From Moraxellaceae bacterium (lineage in GTDB: Bacteria > Pseudomonadota > Gammaproteobacteria > Pseudomonadales > Moraxellaceae), in the NCBI GenBank assembly GCA_003543245.1, contig DPJB01000037.1:52317-102110 (forward strand): DNA of 49,794 nt, in the 5' to 3' direction. The position numbers were made by a program, and so were the translations under genes. The notes under the pieces were generated by a model. That model was not told the DNA's origin, did no database searches, and saw only the letters and a list, made by a program, of their open reading frames with translations. The first letter of the stretch is position 1; every line of letters starts with the position of its first letter. Of this stretch, positions 7,389 through 16,729 are shown piece by piece.

Positions 7389-10300
7389 TCAGAAGCGGAA
7401 GTTGTAGAACAGATCGAGGGCGTTCTCGAGCGAGGATGCAGCCTCAAGATAAAGTCGGGGCCTTACCTGATACCGCAAGGTAATGGTGTTGACTGGTGTG
7501 AATACGCCAACGCCATAGCTCAGGAATATATCCGGACTCAGGTAACCGGACACCTTGACCTGGGTTTCATCGCCGGCTCCTTCTGCGCTGAGGGCCATAT
7601 CCTGCACCCCAAGCATGCTACCTATGCCGGAGGTCAACCCCTGTCCGCTGCGCGCCCCCAGACTAAGTGCTGCCGCTGCAAACATGGCATTGCTGTTGGC
7701 ACCGTTCACATCCGTTGACAAAGGCGCCCCCAGAATCAGGTAAGACAGTATTTCTTCCTGCGCCATGCTGGGCTCGGAAAAGAAAGTGGTCTCAGGCTCG
7801 TTGGCACGCCCCTCCACCCGGACACCGACAGTCTTGTCGTCAACAACCCTGATTGCCTCTATATCAATGCCCGGCTGCATGATGTTACCGGCAAAGACCA
7901 ACTGACCTCGACGAATCTTCAACCGCTGGCCATAGGCTTCGTAACGGGCTTCCTTGTCGAGACCCACCTCACCCGACGCCTCCAGCCCCTTGTCCGGGCT
8001 CTGCCTGAGCCGCAACCCTCCCGTCAGCCCTCCCGTGATACCGAATCCGTTGAAGTAAACGTCATTACCCAGCAGCAGTTCTACATCCGCATGGATCGCA
8101 AATGACTGGCTTCGTCCTGATGCTCTTGCCCTCAGTTGCCCATCCTCGGTCTCTATCACACGAACATCCGGTGAAAGCGCTACGGTACGCTGAGGCAGCT
8201 CCTTCACCTTGATCCTGGCGTACGGCACCCGTACCGTACCCGTCAGATCGAGCCTGCCTGGCACCAGCAAAAAATGAAGATCCGGATTTACCTCGGCAAT
8301 CAGCTGCGGCTCCTGGCGCAACTCAAACCTTTCGCCACGCAGGTTCAGAACCAGCTTCGGCTCCCCTGCCCAGTCCCCTGACCCCGACAGCGTCGCGCCG
8401 CCCCTGCCACTCTTGAGTTGCCCGGAAAGCTCTGCCTGATCACCCTTTACTTCAATAAGGGCTGTCATCTCATCCACCACCAAAGGTGCATTGCGCAACG
8501 CCATGCGACCATCAACCAGCTCGATATTGCCCCAGTACCTGGGCTTGGCGAGCAGCCCCTCAAGGCGCCCCTGCCCGTTGATACGGCCCGTCAACACAGA
8601 CAATGCAGGAAAGAATGGCTGCAGCAGCTCAAGACGCAGGCCGCTCAGGGCCACCTCGCCTGTCAGTGGCTTTCCTTCGACATAGGGATTAATCACTGCT
8701 TCCAGATGCCCCTGCCCCAGATCAGTGGATACCAGCTTAAGCTGCGGGCGGACTGAGACCTCGTCGGCATCAAGCTCAAGGGATAACTGGTCATACCTCA
8801 GGGTCAATGGCTCGGCATCTTCCCGAGCCAGGTGCACAGCGCCCTTGCCAGTCAGCAAGCGTGCATGAGCCACCGGTGTTTGACCCTTAGCCCAGCGGGC
8901 CTGCATGTCACCCTCAATGCTGCCATCCCATGCGAGCCCCTCTGGCATAAAGGATGCCAGGCGCTCGGCACGCAAGTCAGTCAGACTCATGGCCAACTGA
9001 CCATTATCCGGGCCAACTACCAGCTGCCTGGGTGCACATAACCTTGCAGGCAGGCTGGTCCAGCAATGTGGATCAAGACTGAACTCACGCTCAGCAGTTG
9101 ACCAACTCATTGGTACGCCAGCACCAGCCTGCAGCAGCCACTCCATGGACCGGATGGAAACCCTGCCCTCGCGAAATTGGCCAGACCAATCCTTGGTCGA
9201 AGAGTCGTAGCCCCCACCTATCAGTCCACTCATGACAACAGGTGAACCATCAGCCAGCCACGACAGCTGGTGGGCTGTCAGATCACCGCCCGCCTGCACG
9301 TCAAGATTACCAAGAGAGGCCCCGGACTGATTGGTAATACCTGTAAAAACCAACGATGCGTTGGCGGGTTTGTGCCCAAGCTCAGGGATAGTGGCCTTGA
9401 ATACAGCCGACTTGGCCACGTAACCCGCGTAGCCAACATGATCACCTGCAAGATCAGTCCGCACATCAGGCGTCTGCACTGCGCCAGCCAGGCTAACCTG
9501 GCCGCTGAGCTTCCCCTCAAGTCCTTTGACCAGTAATGAAGGGGCCGAGAGTGAAAGGTCAATTTTTGCATCCCAAAAGTCGGTCAGACCACCAGTCATG
9601 GACACACTGTTGCCACCCCATGCGGCATGGAAGCCGGGAGAAGTAACATGAGGCCAGCGTCCTGCAGGGAAACTGATCGACACCGGCCCCTGAATGCTCA
9701 AAGGCTGCTCACGCAGTGAGCCTGTAACATTGATGTCATCAAACCGGACGTTCTTGTCATCCGCAGCCCATTTCCCTTGCCCACTGATGGATCCATAAAA
9801 CTGGCCAGACCAATCTGGATAAAACCACCCAGACCTGAAACCGTTGAGAACGACCGCGCCACTCCATACAACGCCGTTGCTCAGATCCAGCGAGGCCCCT
9901 GCCTGAAGGCCACCCGCATCACCCTCGTAAACCAGATTCTCAATCTCGACTTGCTTGTCATGCCCGGTTACCTGGCCCGACCAGACACCATGCGGAAATG
10001 CTGGACTGACGATACCGGCAGAAAAATCAGCTGCATAGGCACTGGCGTTCCCAGAAAATGACAGCTCCCCTGCATCACTTTCCAGCGATGTGACGCCCGG
10101 CATGGGGCGCTTGACGCTTTCCCACTCGATGAGTGCCTTGTGACGTGTGGCAGAACTCCAAAGAACGCCATTAGCTACATCAGTGATGGTCCAGCTCTCT
10201 CCGCCAGCTAAACGCAATGATGCATCAAGTGAAGACTTTTCGGGGGTGCTACTCCCCTTCATGCTCAGCGCGCCATTGAGCACGGGTAGCACAGTGCGGG

Positions 10301-11399
10301 GAACCGGCCAATGCGTCGCCAGATCAATCCGGCTCAACTCCGCGCTCAGGTTCCATGCCAGCCCTTTACGCCAGGAAAATTGTCCTTTTGCATTAAGTTC
10401 ACCACCTAATCCATTGATTTTCAAAGACTCAAAGTCAATTGACGTCCAATCCGTAGCTAACTGCCACCGGTATTTGGCTGACGGCGTGTACCTGGTTTTC
10501 AGGTACATGTCGCCCTGAGAATGCAAGCCGGACTTGTCCCCGATCACCCTCAGGTGGCCTGCCTGGCTGTAAAGTTCATGCTGACGAAACCATGGAAACT
10601 GATGGTCAGACCAGTCCAGCGTGGCACGGTAGGGTAAAGAAGGCAGCAGAGGCTGGACCCTTCCAGCCAGGCTGGCCCGATAACGTCCGTGCGACTCGGC
10701 CTCAAGCTCCAAGTTGGCAACCTCGCCACGCAAAGTGACCTGAAGCGGCTGCCAGCCCTTCTCGGTCAGCCATCGGGGGGATAGCTGTCCCTTGGCTGTT
10801 ATGGGATAGCCCCCCAAAAGACGGACCCAGCCATTCAGCAACAAGTCACCGTACTGTGGCTCACGAACACGCAGTTGATCGACCCTTACGTTCGTTCCAT
10901 GCCAGTAACCACGGACATGGAGCTCTGCCACCGGCCATGTCTTGTCCTGCTTGTTTATGACTGCATTCCTGATTTCAAGATCCTTGATATCAAGAGCAAT
11001 TGGCAGAAACAGGGTGGGAAGCCGGATCGGATCACGCGAGGGCGGGGATGTCAGCGTCAAGACCAGTCCATCGACATGCAACTGATGAATCTCGATCTCG
11101 CCCCGTAGCAGTTGCAAGAGAGACCATCGCGCCAGTGCCCGACGGATATAAAGATCAGCCTTGCGGGTATGCAGCCTGACCTCGGCCAGCTCCATACCGG
11201 TCAGCAAGGTCCCGCCCCTTACCTCCATCGCCAGCACACGCTGCATGCCAACGCCCTGCTCCAGCAACCACCGGCTGCCCGTTTCGGAGCCAAGCAGCCC
11301 CAGCAGTGGCAAGGTAATCAGGACAAGCAGGAGCGACACCCAGAGCAGGACACGCCCCAGCGTTCGAGCGCTTTTTGCCAGCCAGATGCGTACGTTCAA
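7389..11399 (-). CDS. tamB: Translocation and assembly module subunit TamB
   Basis: TamB is an inner-membrane-anchored, periplasm-spanning protein that works with TamA in outer-membrane protein assembly and is also linked to phospholipid transport. The 1336-residue protein has one N-terminal membrane segment (about 15-36), a very long series of beta-strands typical of the AsmA-like bridge proteins, and a C-terminal DUF490/TamB domain (about the last 330 residues, with ILGAPLSTD and VRVEGRANEPE). It ends NFRF, an outer-membrane-like beta-signal. The start is a TTG at 11397-11399 overlapping the tamA stop (TTGA), with GGGG about ten bases upstream; no in-frame ATG is close. The overlap implies translational coupling to tamA. 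Confidence 0.95.
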   Translation of the reverse strand: MNVRIWLAKSARTLGRVLLWVSLLLVLITLPLLGLLGSETGSRWLLEQGVGMQRVLAMEVRGGTLLTGMELAEVRLHTRKADLYIRRALARWSLLQLLRGEIEIHQLHVDGLVLTLTSPPSRDPIRLPTLFLPIALDIKDLEIRNAVINKQDKTWPVAELHVRGYWHGTNVRVDQLRVREPQYGDLLLNGWVRLLGGYPITAKGQLSPRWLTEKGWQPLQVTLRGEVANLELEAESHGRYRASLAGRVQPLLPSLPYRATLDWSDHQFPWFRQHELYSQAGHLRVIGDKSGLHSQGDMYLKTRYTPSAKYRWQLATDWTSIDFESLKINGLGGELNAKGQFSWRKGLAWNLSAELSRIDLATHWPVPRTVLPVLNGALSMKGSSTPEKSSLDASLRLAGGESWTITDVANGVLWSSATRHKALIEWESVKRPMPGVTSLESDAGELSFSGNASAYAADFSAGIVSPAFPHGVWSGQVTGHDKQVEIENLVYEGDAGGLQAGASLDLSNGVVWSGAVVLNGFRSGWFYPDWSGQFYGSISGQGKWAADDKNVRFDDINVTGSLREQPLSIQGPVSISFPAGRWPHVTSPGFHAAWGGNSVSMTGGLTDFWDAKIDLSLSAPSLLVKGLEGKLSGQVSLAGAVQTPDVRTDLAGDHVGYAGYVAKSAVFKATIPELGHKPANASLVFTGITNQSGASLGNLDVQAGGDLTAHQLSWLADGSPVVMSGLIGGGYDSSTKDWSGQFREGRVSIRSMEWLLQAGAGVPMSWSTAEREFSLDPHCWTSLPARLCAPRQLVVGPDNGQLAMSLTDLRAERLASFMPEGLAWDGSIEGDMQARWAKGQTPVAHARLLTGKGAVHLAREDAEPLTLRYDQLSLELDADEVSVRPQLKLVSTDLGQGHLEAVINPYVEGKPLTGEVALSGLRLELLQPFFPALSVLTGRINGQGRLEGLLAKPRYWGNIELVDGRMALRNAPLVVDEMTALIEVKGDQAELSGQLKSGRGGATLSGSGDWAGEPKLVLNLRGERFELRQEPQLIAEVNPDLHFLLVPGRLDLTGTVRVPYARIKVKELPQRTVALSPDVRVIETEDGQLRARASGRSQSFAIHADVELLLGNDVYFNGFGITGGLTGGLRLRQSPDKGLEASGEVGLDKEARYEAYGQRLKIRRGQLVFAGNIMQPGIDIEAIRVVDDKTVGVRVEGRANEPETTFFSEPSMAQEEILSYLILGAPLSTDVNGANSNAMFAAAALSLGARSGQGLTSGIGSMLGVQDMALSAEGAGDETQVKVSGYLSPDIFLSYGVGVFTPVNTITLRYQVRPRLYLEAASSLENALDLFYNFRF

Positions 11400-13162
11400 A
11401 GACTGGGCCCCATGAAGAAATGTATCCGGAAATCAACCTCAGGCTCGGATACAGACCAGGCAAAATCCAGGCGAATTGGCCCCAGAGGCGAGACCCATCG
11501 CACCCCTGTCCCCGCCCCCACCTTGATTGGTTCATTGACACTGTCAAAGGCATTGCCGGCATCCGTAAACAAGGCAACACGCCACTTGGGGTAAACAGTG
11601 TAGTTATATTCAAGACTGCCAGTCGCCAGATTGCGCGCGCCCACAGCAATGCCTTGCTCATCCCGAGGGGAAATGGACTTGTAATCATAACCACGCACGC
11701 TCTGGTCGCCACCGGCAAAAAAACGCATGCTGACCGGAACCTCGTCAAAGTTGGACGTCACGATGCTGCCGCCATCCAGTCGCAAAAAGAACTTGTGATT
11801 GTCAGCAGCTGTTCTCAACCAGCGAAAGCCGGCACGCAAGGACACAAAGTCTGCATCCGACAGGAACTGCTTGGACGCAAACTCTGCCTGGTAGTACTGC
11901 CTGTCGCCCCAGTGCGGGTCAACGCCACCTCTGGTCCTGGTCCTGTCCAGACTGAAACCCGGCATGAGCAAATCCGCCTTGCTCTCCTCACCATCCGGTC
12001 GTTCGGAGGACTCGCGGTTCCAGCGCAGCATGTAGGTCCGCTTCCATCCCTGATCCTGTTCGATCTGGCGCTGAACGCCCACCACGGTGCTGTAGGTAAT
12101 GACATCCTCGAGGTTTTCGCGCTGCACACCATAAATAAGCTGAACTACATCATCGATCGGATGCTTCCAGGGAATGGTGTAGGTGGCATCAAAGCTGCGA
12201 CGAACCTGTGACAGTTCGGTGCTGGCCTCAATACCGTGGCCACTGTCATTGATAAGGGGACGGCGCCAGGTCAGGCTCAATCGCGTTTCAACGTCGGTGG
12301 AGTAACCGATACCCACATCGACGTCGTTGGGTTCTTCATCCGCTACCGTCACACGGACAGGAATCGCAAGATCAACGGCTTCCTCCCGCTGGTGACGGAC
12401 CCTGACTTCGCTGAAATAACGTGAATCCAGCAGTGACTTGTTAAGCTTGAGAATGCCGGCAGCCTCAAACGGGTCACCTTCGGAAAAAGGGATCATCGTC
12501 TCCAGCACATGACGCTGGACAAAGTGCTGCTCTGCGCCATCCGTGTCGACAAAACTGACCGGGCCGAAGAAGAAGCGACTGCCGCTGGCATACACCAGAT
12601 CAATGTCCACACGATGCTTGACGGGATCCACCATCACATCACGGCGGGACCATGCCGCATCAAAATAGCCGCGCTCAAGCGCAAGGGCCTGCACTCCTGA
12701 CTTGAGCTTCTCATATTGGCCATGGTGGAAAACATCGTTTTCCTTTAGTGGCAGGTTTTCACGCAGGGCCGTAAAGGCAATATCATTACCAGCCTCTCCT
12801 TCAAAAACCAGGGTCAGGCGCCCCACCAGGACAGGCTGTCCTGGGGCAACAATAACTCGCACCCCGCCCTTCTTGTCCTGCTGCACCTGCACATCAGGAC
12901 TGTAATAGCCCATCGCCTCCATGGATTCATGCACAGCCGTCAACAGTCTTGACCGGGTATCACGCCACGACTTGAGGTCTTCCGTGGTAAGCGGACCTAT
13001 ATAGGAGGTGGCATTATCCTTCAGCGGCCCGTCGATCCCCTGGATATCCAGCTTCACCACCTCTGCCCCAGACGCACTGAAGGACATGGACAGCAGGGCG
13101 CACAAGCATACGCAGCGCCATGCGCCACCCGCCCTTGTTGCCATCTGCCGCCACTGCATCAT
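11396..13162 (-). CDS. tamA: Translocation and assembly module subunit TamA (Omp85 family)
   Basis: TamA is an Omp85-family outer-membrane barrel that partners TamB. The 588-residue protein has a signal peptide (about 1-33, ending SFSASGA), three POTRA-like segments in the first ~260 residues (for example GYYSPDVQVQQDKKGGVRV) and a C-terminal 16-strand barrel. The barrel region includes the Omp85 hallmarks VRGYDY (the L6 loop VRG) and GPIRLDFAWS. I chose the ATG at 13162 because GGAAG lies 5 bp upstream; the adjacent ATG at 13159 is equally possible, and a GTG at 13186 is less likely. It diverges from the MFS-acyltransferase gene; the 180-bp gap must hold both promoters. A TATGAT box at 13187-13192 is a weak candidate. 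Confidence 0.95.
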   Translation of the reverse strand: MMQWRQMATRAGGAWRCVCLCALLSMSFSASGAEVVKLDIQGIDGPLKDNATSYIGPLTTEDLKSWRDTRSRLLTAVHESMEAMGYYSPDVQVQQDKKGGVRVIVAPGQPVLVGRLTLVFEGEAGNDIAFTALRENLPLKENDVFHHGQYEKLKSGVQALALERGYFDAAWSRRDVMVDPVKHRVDIDLVYASGSRFFFGPVSFVDTDGAEQHFVQRHVLETMIPFSEGDPFEAAGILKLNKSLLDSRYFSEVRVRHQREEAVDLAIPVRVTVADEEPNDVDVGIGYSTDVETRLSLTWRRPLINDSGHGIEASTELSQVRRSFDATYTIPWKHPIDDVVQLIYGVQRENLEDVITYSTVVGVQRQIEQDQGWKRTYMLRWNRESSERPDGEESKADLLMPGFSLDRTRTRGGVDPHWGDRQYYQAEFASKQFLSDADFVSLRAGFRWLRTAADNHKFFLRLDGGSIVTSNFDEVPVSMRFFAGGDQSVRGYDYKSISPRDEQGIAVGARNLATGSLEYNYTVYPKWRVALFTDAGNAFDSVNEPIKVGAGTGVRWVSPLGPIRLDFAWSVSEPEVDFRIHFFMGPSL

Positions 13163-13342
13163 GTAGTCTTCCCGCGAAATGCGCACATCATAGCCATTCT
13201 TTCATGACAAGGCTGCGTAAAAAATGCTCTGCCAAACCGTCTGACAGGGTTTGCCGCCTTCAGGTAAGCTTGGCGCCGAACAGCAGATCGCCCCCCTAGC
13301 CCGGACGGCAGGCGCGAACTGCCATCACGACAAGGACCCCGC

Positions 13343-15229
13343 ATGAGCAACCAGTTCAGCCTGCTTGGCACCCGCCGTTTTCTGCCTTTCTTCATTACCC
13401 AGTTTCTGGGCGCATTCAACGACAATGTCTTCAAGCAGGGTCTGATCATCCTGCTTACCTACAAGGCACTGACAATCAGCTCTCTGCCGGTTGAAATCCG
13501 GGCCCCGCTTTGTCAGGCGATATTCATTCTGCCTTTCTTTCTTTTCTCGGCGACCGCCGGCCAACTGGCCGACTGTTATGACAAGGCAATACTGATCAGG
13601 CTGATCAAAACCCTTGAGGTCGGGATCATGGCACTCGCATGTGCCGGCTTCTTTACCAACAACCTGGTCTTCCTGCTGACTGCACTGTTTCTGCTGGGCA
13701 TCCACTCCACGCTATTTGGCCCGATCAAGTATGCCATCCTGCCGCAAACGCTTCAGGCGGAAGAGCTGGTTGGCGGCAATGCCCTGATTGAAACCGGTAC
13801 TTCGCTGGCCATTCTGGCTGGCTCCATTCTGGGTGGCTACCTCATTTCGATGCCAGGTGCCGGCATTGAGGCCGTCAGTGTCGCCATTGTCGGCGTTGCC
13901 GTGCTCGGTCTTATTGCCAGCATGTTCATTCCCCTGACGGGAGTGGCAGCCCCCGACCTGAAGGTCAACTGGAACCCGGTCACCGAGTCCTGGCGTAACA
14001 TCAGCTTCATCCGTGAAAACCGCACTGTCTTTCTTTCCGTGCTTGGTATTTCGTGGTTCTGGTTCTACGGCGTCACCTTGCAATCCAATATTCCGGCACT
14101 GACCAAACAGGTTCTTGGCGGAGATGAATTTGTGGTCATCATGCTGCTGACCACGCTCTCCGTGGGCATTGGCATTGGCTCCCTCTTGTGCGAAAAGCTC
14201 TCGGGTAAAAAGGTGGAACTGGGGCTTGTGCCGTTTGGCGCCATCGGGCTGACTGCCTTTGGCATCGACATCTGGCTGGCGACACTGAATCACCCCCCGG
14301 TTACCAGTCTTGCCCCTGACCTGCGCTCCTTTATTGATCGTCCCGGCAACATGCGAGTCCTGATCGACTTTTTCGGGCTCGGGTTGTTTTCCGGCTTCTA
14401 CATCGTGCCACTGTATGCGCTGGTGCAGGCCCGCTCCGAGCCATCCCACAGGGCCCGGGTCATTGCCGGCAACAACATCCTCAATGCACTCTTCATGGTG
14501 GTGGCATCCCTGCTCACCGTCTTGTTGCTGAATGTATTCAAGGTCAGTCTGCCGGGACTGCTGGCCATGACCGCCATCCTGTCTGCGGTTGTCACCATCT
14601 ACATCTTTGCACTGGTCCCCGAATTCCTCATGCGTTTCCTGGTGTGGATGTTCATGAGCATGTTCTACAAGGTTGAGCGCACGAATATCGGCCGCATTCC
14701 CGAGGAAGGCGCCTGCGTAATGGTCTGCAACCATGTGAGTTTTTTTGATGCGCTGGTGCTGGCTACTGCCATTCGCCGTCCACCCCGCTTTGTCATGGAC
14801 CACAACATCTTCAAAAATCCGTTGATGAACTTCATTTTCCGGACCGCAAGGGCCATTCCGATTGCGCCTCACAAGGTTGATCCGGCGCTACTGGAAAAGG
14901 CTTATGAAGATATTGCCGTGGCGCTGGCCAACGGCGAGATGGTTTGCATTTTCCCCGAGGGCCGCATTACTGATACCGGTGACATGTACCCTTTCAAGAA
15001 CGGCATACAACGCATTGTTGAACGCAGTCCCGTACCGGTTTATCCGGTGGCGCTGCAGGGCATGTGGGGCAGCTTTTCCAGCCGCAAGGGTGGTGCTGCC
15101 TTCACCAAGATGCCAAGACGATTCAAGTCCCATGTTGCGGTGAGCGTAGGCCATGCCGTACCGCCAGAGCTTGCCACCCCCGAGTATCTTGAAGCGCAGG
15201 TACGCGAGCTGCGTGGGGACTGGAAATAA
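13343..15229 (+). CDS. MFS lysophospholipid transporter (LplT-like) fused to PlsC-type acyltransferase
   Basis: This 628-residue protein joins a 12-segment major facilitator domain (about 10-430; GAFNDNVFKQ near the N-terminus is typical of LplT) to a 1-acylglycerol-3-phosphate acyltransferase domain (about 440-628). The acyltransferase carries the catalytic HX4D box NHVSFFD (His464, Asp469) and the FPEGR box (537-541). The likely role is to flip lysophospholipids across the inner membrane and re-acylate them in the same polypeptide. In many Gram-negatives LplT is separate from Aas, which also has an acyl-ACP synthetase domain; no synthetase domain is present here, so acyl-ACP or acyl-CoA must come from elsewhere. 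It diverges from tamAB, another envelope lipid/protein system. Weak ribosome site (AAGGA) before the ATG. Confidence 0.9.
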   Translation: MSNQFSLLGTRRFLPFFITQFLGAFNDNVFKQGLIILLTYKALTISSLPVEIRAPLCQAIFILPFFLFSATAGQLADCYDKAILIRLIKTLEVGIMALACAGFFTNNLVFLLTALFLLGIHSTLFGPIKYAILPQTLQAEELVGGNALIETGTSLAILAGSILGGYLISMPGAGIEAVSVAIVGVAVLGLIASMFIPLTGVAAPDLKVNWNPVTESWRNISFIRENRTVFLSVLGISWFWFYGVTLQSNIPALTKQVLGGDEFVVIMLLTTLSVGIGIGSLLCEKLSGKKVELGLVPFGAIGLTAFGIDIWLATLNHPPVTSLAPDLRSFIDRPGNMRVLIDFFGLGLFSGFYIVPLYALVQARSEPSHRARVIAGNNILNALFMVVASLLTVLLLNVFKVSLPGLLAMTAILSAVVTIYIFALVPEFLMRFLVWMFMSMFYKVERTNIGRIPEEGACVMVCNHVSFFDALVLATAIRRPPRFVMDHNIFKNPLMNFIFRTARAIPIAPHKVDPALLEKAYEDIAVALANGEMVCIFPEGRITDTGDMYPFKNGIQRIVERSPVPVYPVALQGMWGSFSSRKGGAAFTKMPRRFKSHVAVSVGHAVPPELATPEYLEAQVRELRGDWK

Positions 15230-15239
15230 GAAGACCAAT

Positions 15240-15271
15240 AAAAAAACGGGGGCTCAGGCCCCCGTTTTTTT
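15240..15271. terminator. Bidirectional intrinsic terminator
   Basis: A CGGGGGC/GCCCCCG stem with a TCAG loop is flanked by seven A on one side and seven T on the other. It serves both the plus-strand acyltransferase gene, 10 bp upstream, and the convergent minus-strand ccm operon. Confidence 0.92.
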
Positions 15272-15297
15272 ATTCAAGCCCGACTGAATGCTCCGGA

Positions 15298-15747
15298 CTA
15301 CTTGCCCTTGGGATGCCCGGCTTCTTCAATGGCCTGCTTTACCTGCGGTGGCATATAGGTTTCATCGTGCTTGGCCAGCACTTCATCCGCCTCCACCACA
15401 CCGTTAACCAGTCGGCCATTGGCCACAATGCCCTGTCCCTCACGAAAGAGGTCGGGAAGAATACCGGTATAGGTCACATCCACCTGTTCCTTGAGATCGG
15501 TAATGGTGAAACGCACAGCCAGTGAGTCCGGCTCCCGCTTGAGTGACCCCTGCATCACAAGGCCGCCCACCTGGATGCGCTGCCCCTCAGGTGCCTCGGC
15601 TGCAGCAAGCTGGGACGGTGTATAAAAAAGATTGATGTTCTGACGCAACGCGTAGATAGCCAGCCCCACTGCGATGCCCACCCCCACAACGAGGGCAATG
15701 AGGATGTACAACGTTTTCTTGCGCTTGGCATTCAGGGTAAAACTCAT
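15298..15747 (-). CDS. ccmE: Cytochrome c maturation heme chaperone CcmE
   Basis: CcmE is a periplasmic, membrane-anchored protein that covalently carries heme to apocytochrome c. It is 149 residues from the ATG at 15747. That start has GAGG 5 bp upstream and gives the family start with a basic cap and an N-terminal membrane anchor (12-33). A longer frame opens 12 codons earlier but lacks this fit. The heme-binding His127 lies in LAKHDETYMPP, with the partner Tyr131, matching E. coli His130/Tyr134. It is the last gene of the ccmABCDE run; the terminator at 15240-15271 follows, so ccmF, ccmG and ccmH are not in this operon. Confidence 0.97.
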   Translation of the reverse strand: MSFTLNAKRKKTLYILIALVVGVGIAVGLAIYALRQNINLFYTPSQLAAAEAPEGQRIQVGGLVMQGSLKREPDSLAVRFTITDLKEQVDVTYTGILPDLFREGQGIVANGRLVNGVVEADEVLAKHDETYMPPQVKQAIEEAGHPKGK

Positions 15748-15754
15748 GTCGACC

Positions 15755-15943
15755 TCACGATTTGTGCACATCCCTGGCATCACGCTTCAACTGGGCACTC
15801 TGCTCACGCAGCCAGCGGCGGCGCAACAGCAGGGGCTGGAGCACATTCCAGACAATGATGGCAATGCTGAGACCATAGGCTGCCCAGACATAGGGACCAT
15901 GCGTCCCCATCGCCAGAAAATCGGCGAAGGATTCAAATGCCAT
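15755..15943 (-). CDS. ccmD: Heme exporter protein CcmD
   Basis: CcmD is a small single-span inner-membrane protein that helps release holo-CcmE from the CcmABC complex. It is 62 residues from the ATG at 15943, which has AAGGAG about six bases upstream. The family pattern is visible: MGTHGPYVWAAYG, one membrane span (about 18-38) and a very basic cytoplasmic tail with RRRWLREQ. Its start overlaps the end of ccmC by 11 bp, and ccmE begins 7 bp after its stop. Confidence 0.93.
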   Translation of the reverse strand: MAFESFADFLAMGTHGPYVWAAYGLSIAIIVWNVLQPLLLRRRWLREQSAQLKRDARDVHKS

Positions 15944-16697
15944 TGGCAGTCTCCTTGCGCACAATTTCCTTTACCCACTGGGCACGACGCTCACGCTGCA
16001 GGATCTCGTTGCGCGTACGGGCAACCACGCATGCGGCAAAAAATGCATAGCAGCCCAGCAGCATCACGATCAGAGGCAAGTACATTTCCGGTGGCATTGA
16101 TGGCCGTTCGGTAACCTTGAATGTGGAACCCTGATGCAGTGTGTTCCACCACTCCACCGAGTACTTGATGATGGGCAGGTTAACCACTCCCACCAGTGAC
16201 AGGATGGCAGCCGCCTTGCCGGCACTGGCTGCATTTTCATAGGCGGAATACAGCCCGAGGACTCCCAGGTACAGGAACAGCAGGATCAGCATGGAGGTGA
16301 GCCGCGCATCCCATACCCAGTACGTTCCCCAGGTTGGCTTGCCCCATATCGCACCGGTGAACAAGGCAATGAAGCAGAACCAGGCGCCAATGGCAGCAAC
16401 TGAACGCGCCACCATTTCTGCGGTTTTAACTTTCCAGACCAGACTGATGAGGCCACATGCCGCCATCAGCATGTAACCGCCCATGGCCAGACTGGCCGCG
16501 GGAACATGAATGTAAATGATGCGATAGCTGTTGCCCTGCTGGTAATCCGCCGGCGCAAATGCCAGCCCCCAAACGGTACCAACGGACAGAAATACACCCG
16601 CCACCAGCCATAGCCAGGGCAACCAGCGTCCACCAATATCGTAGAAATGTCTGGGACTCACCGTGCGCTGCACGTAATCCCAAATCGCCTTCCACAT
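15933..16697 (-). CDS. ccmC: Heme ABC transporter permease / heme-handling protein CcmC
   Basis: CcmC is a six-span inner-membrane protein that presents heme to CcmE. The 254-residue protein has the tryptophan-rich signature WGTYWVWDAR (about 123-132) and the two heme-ligand candidates His64 (YIHVPAAS) and His188 (NTLHQGS), matching the E. coli positions closely. The start ATG at 16697 has GAGG 7 bp upstream. It follows ccmB by 32 bp and overlaps ccmD. Confidence 0.97.
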   Translation of the reverse strand: MWKAIWDYVQRTVSPRHFYDIGGRWLPWLWLVAGVFLSVGTVWGLAFAPADYQQGNSYRIIYIHVPAASLAMGGYMLMAACGLISLVWKVKTAEMVARSVAAIGAWFCFIALFTGAIWGKPTWGTYWVWDARLTSMLILLFLYLGVLGLYSAYENAASAGKAAAILSLVGVVNLPIIKYSVEWWNTLHQGSTFKVTERPSMPPEMYLPLIVMLLGCYAFFAACVVARTRNEILQRERRAQWVKEIVRKETANGI

Positions 16698-16729
16698 AGA
16701 ACAACCTCTGTCATAAAGACGGAAACGGA

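Noticed and set aside
13712..14872. 386-codon open frame antisense to the MFS-acyltransferase
   Set aside because: Reverse-strand shadow of membrane-segment codons; Gly/His/Gln/Asp-rich with no domain.
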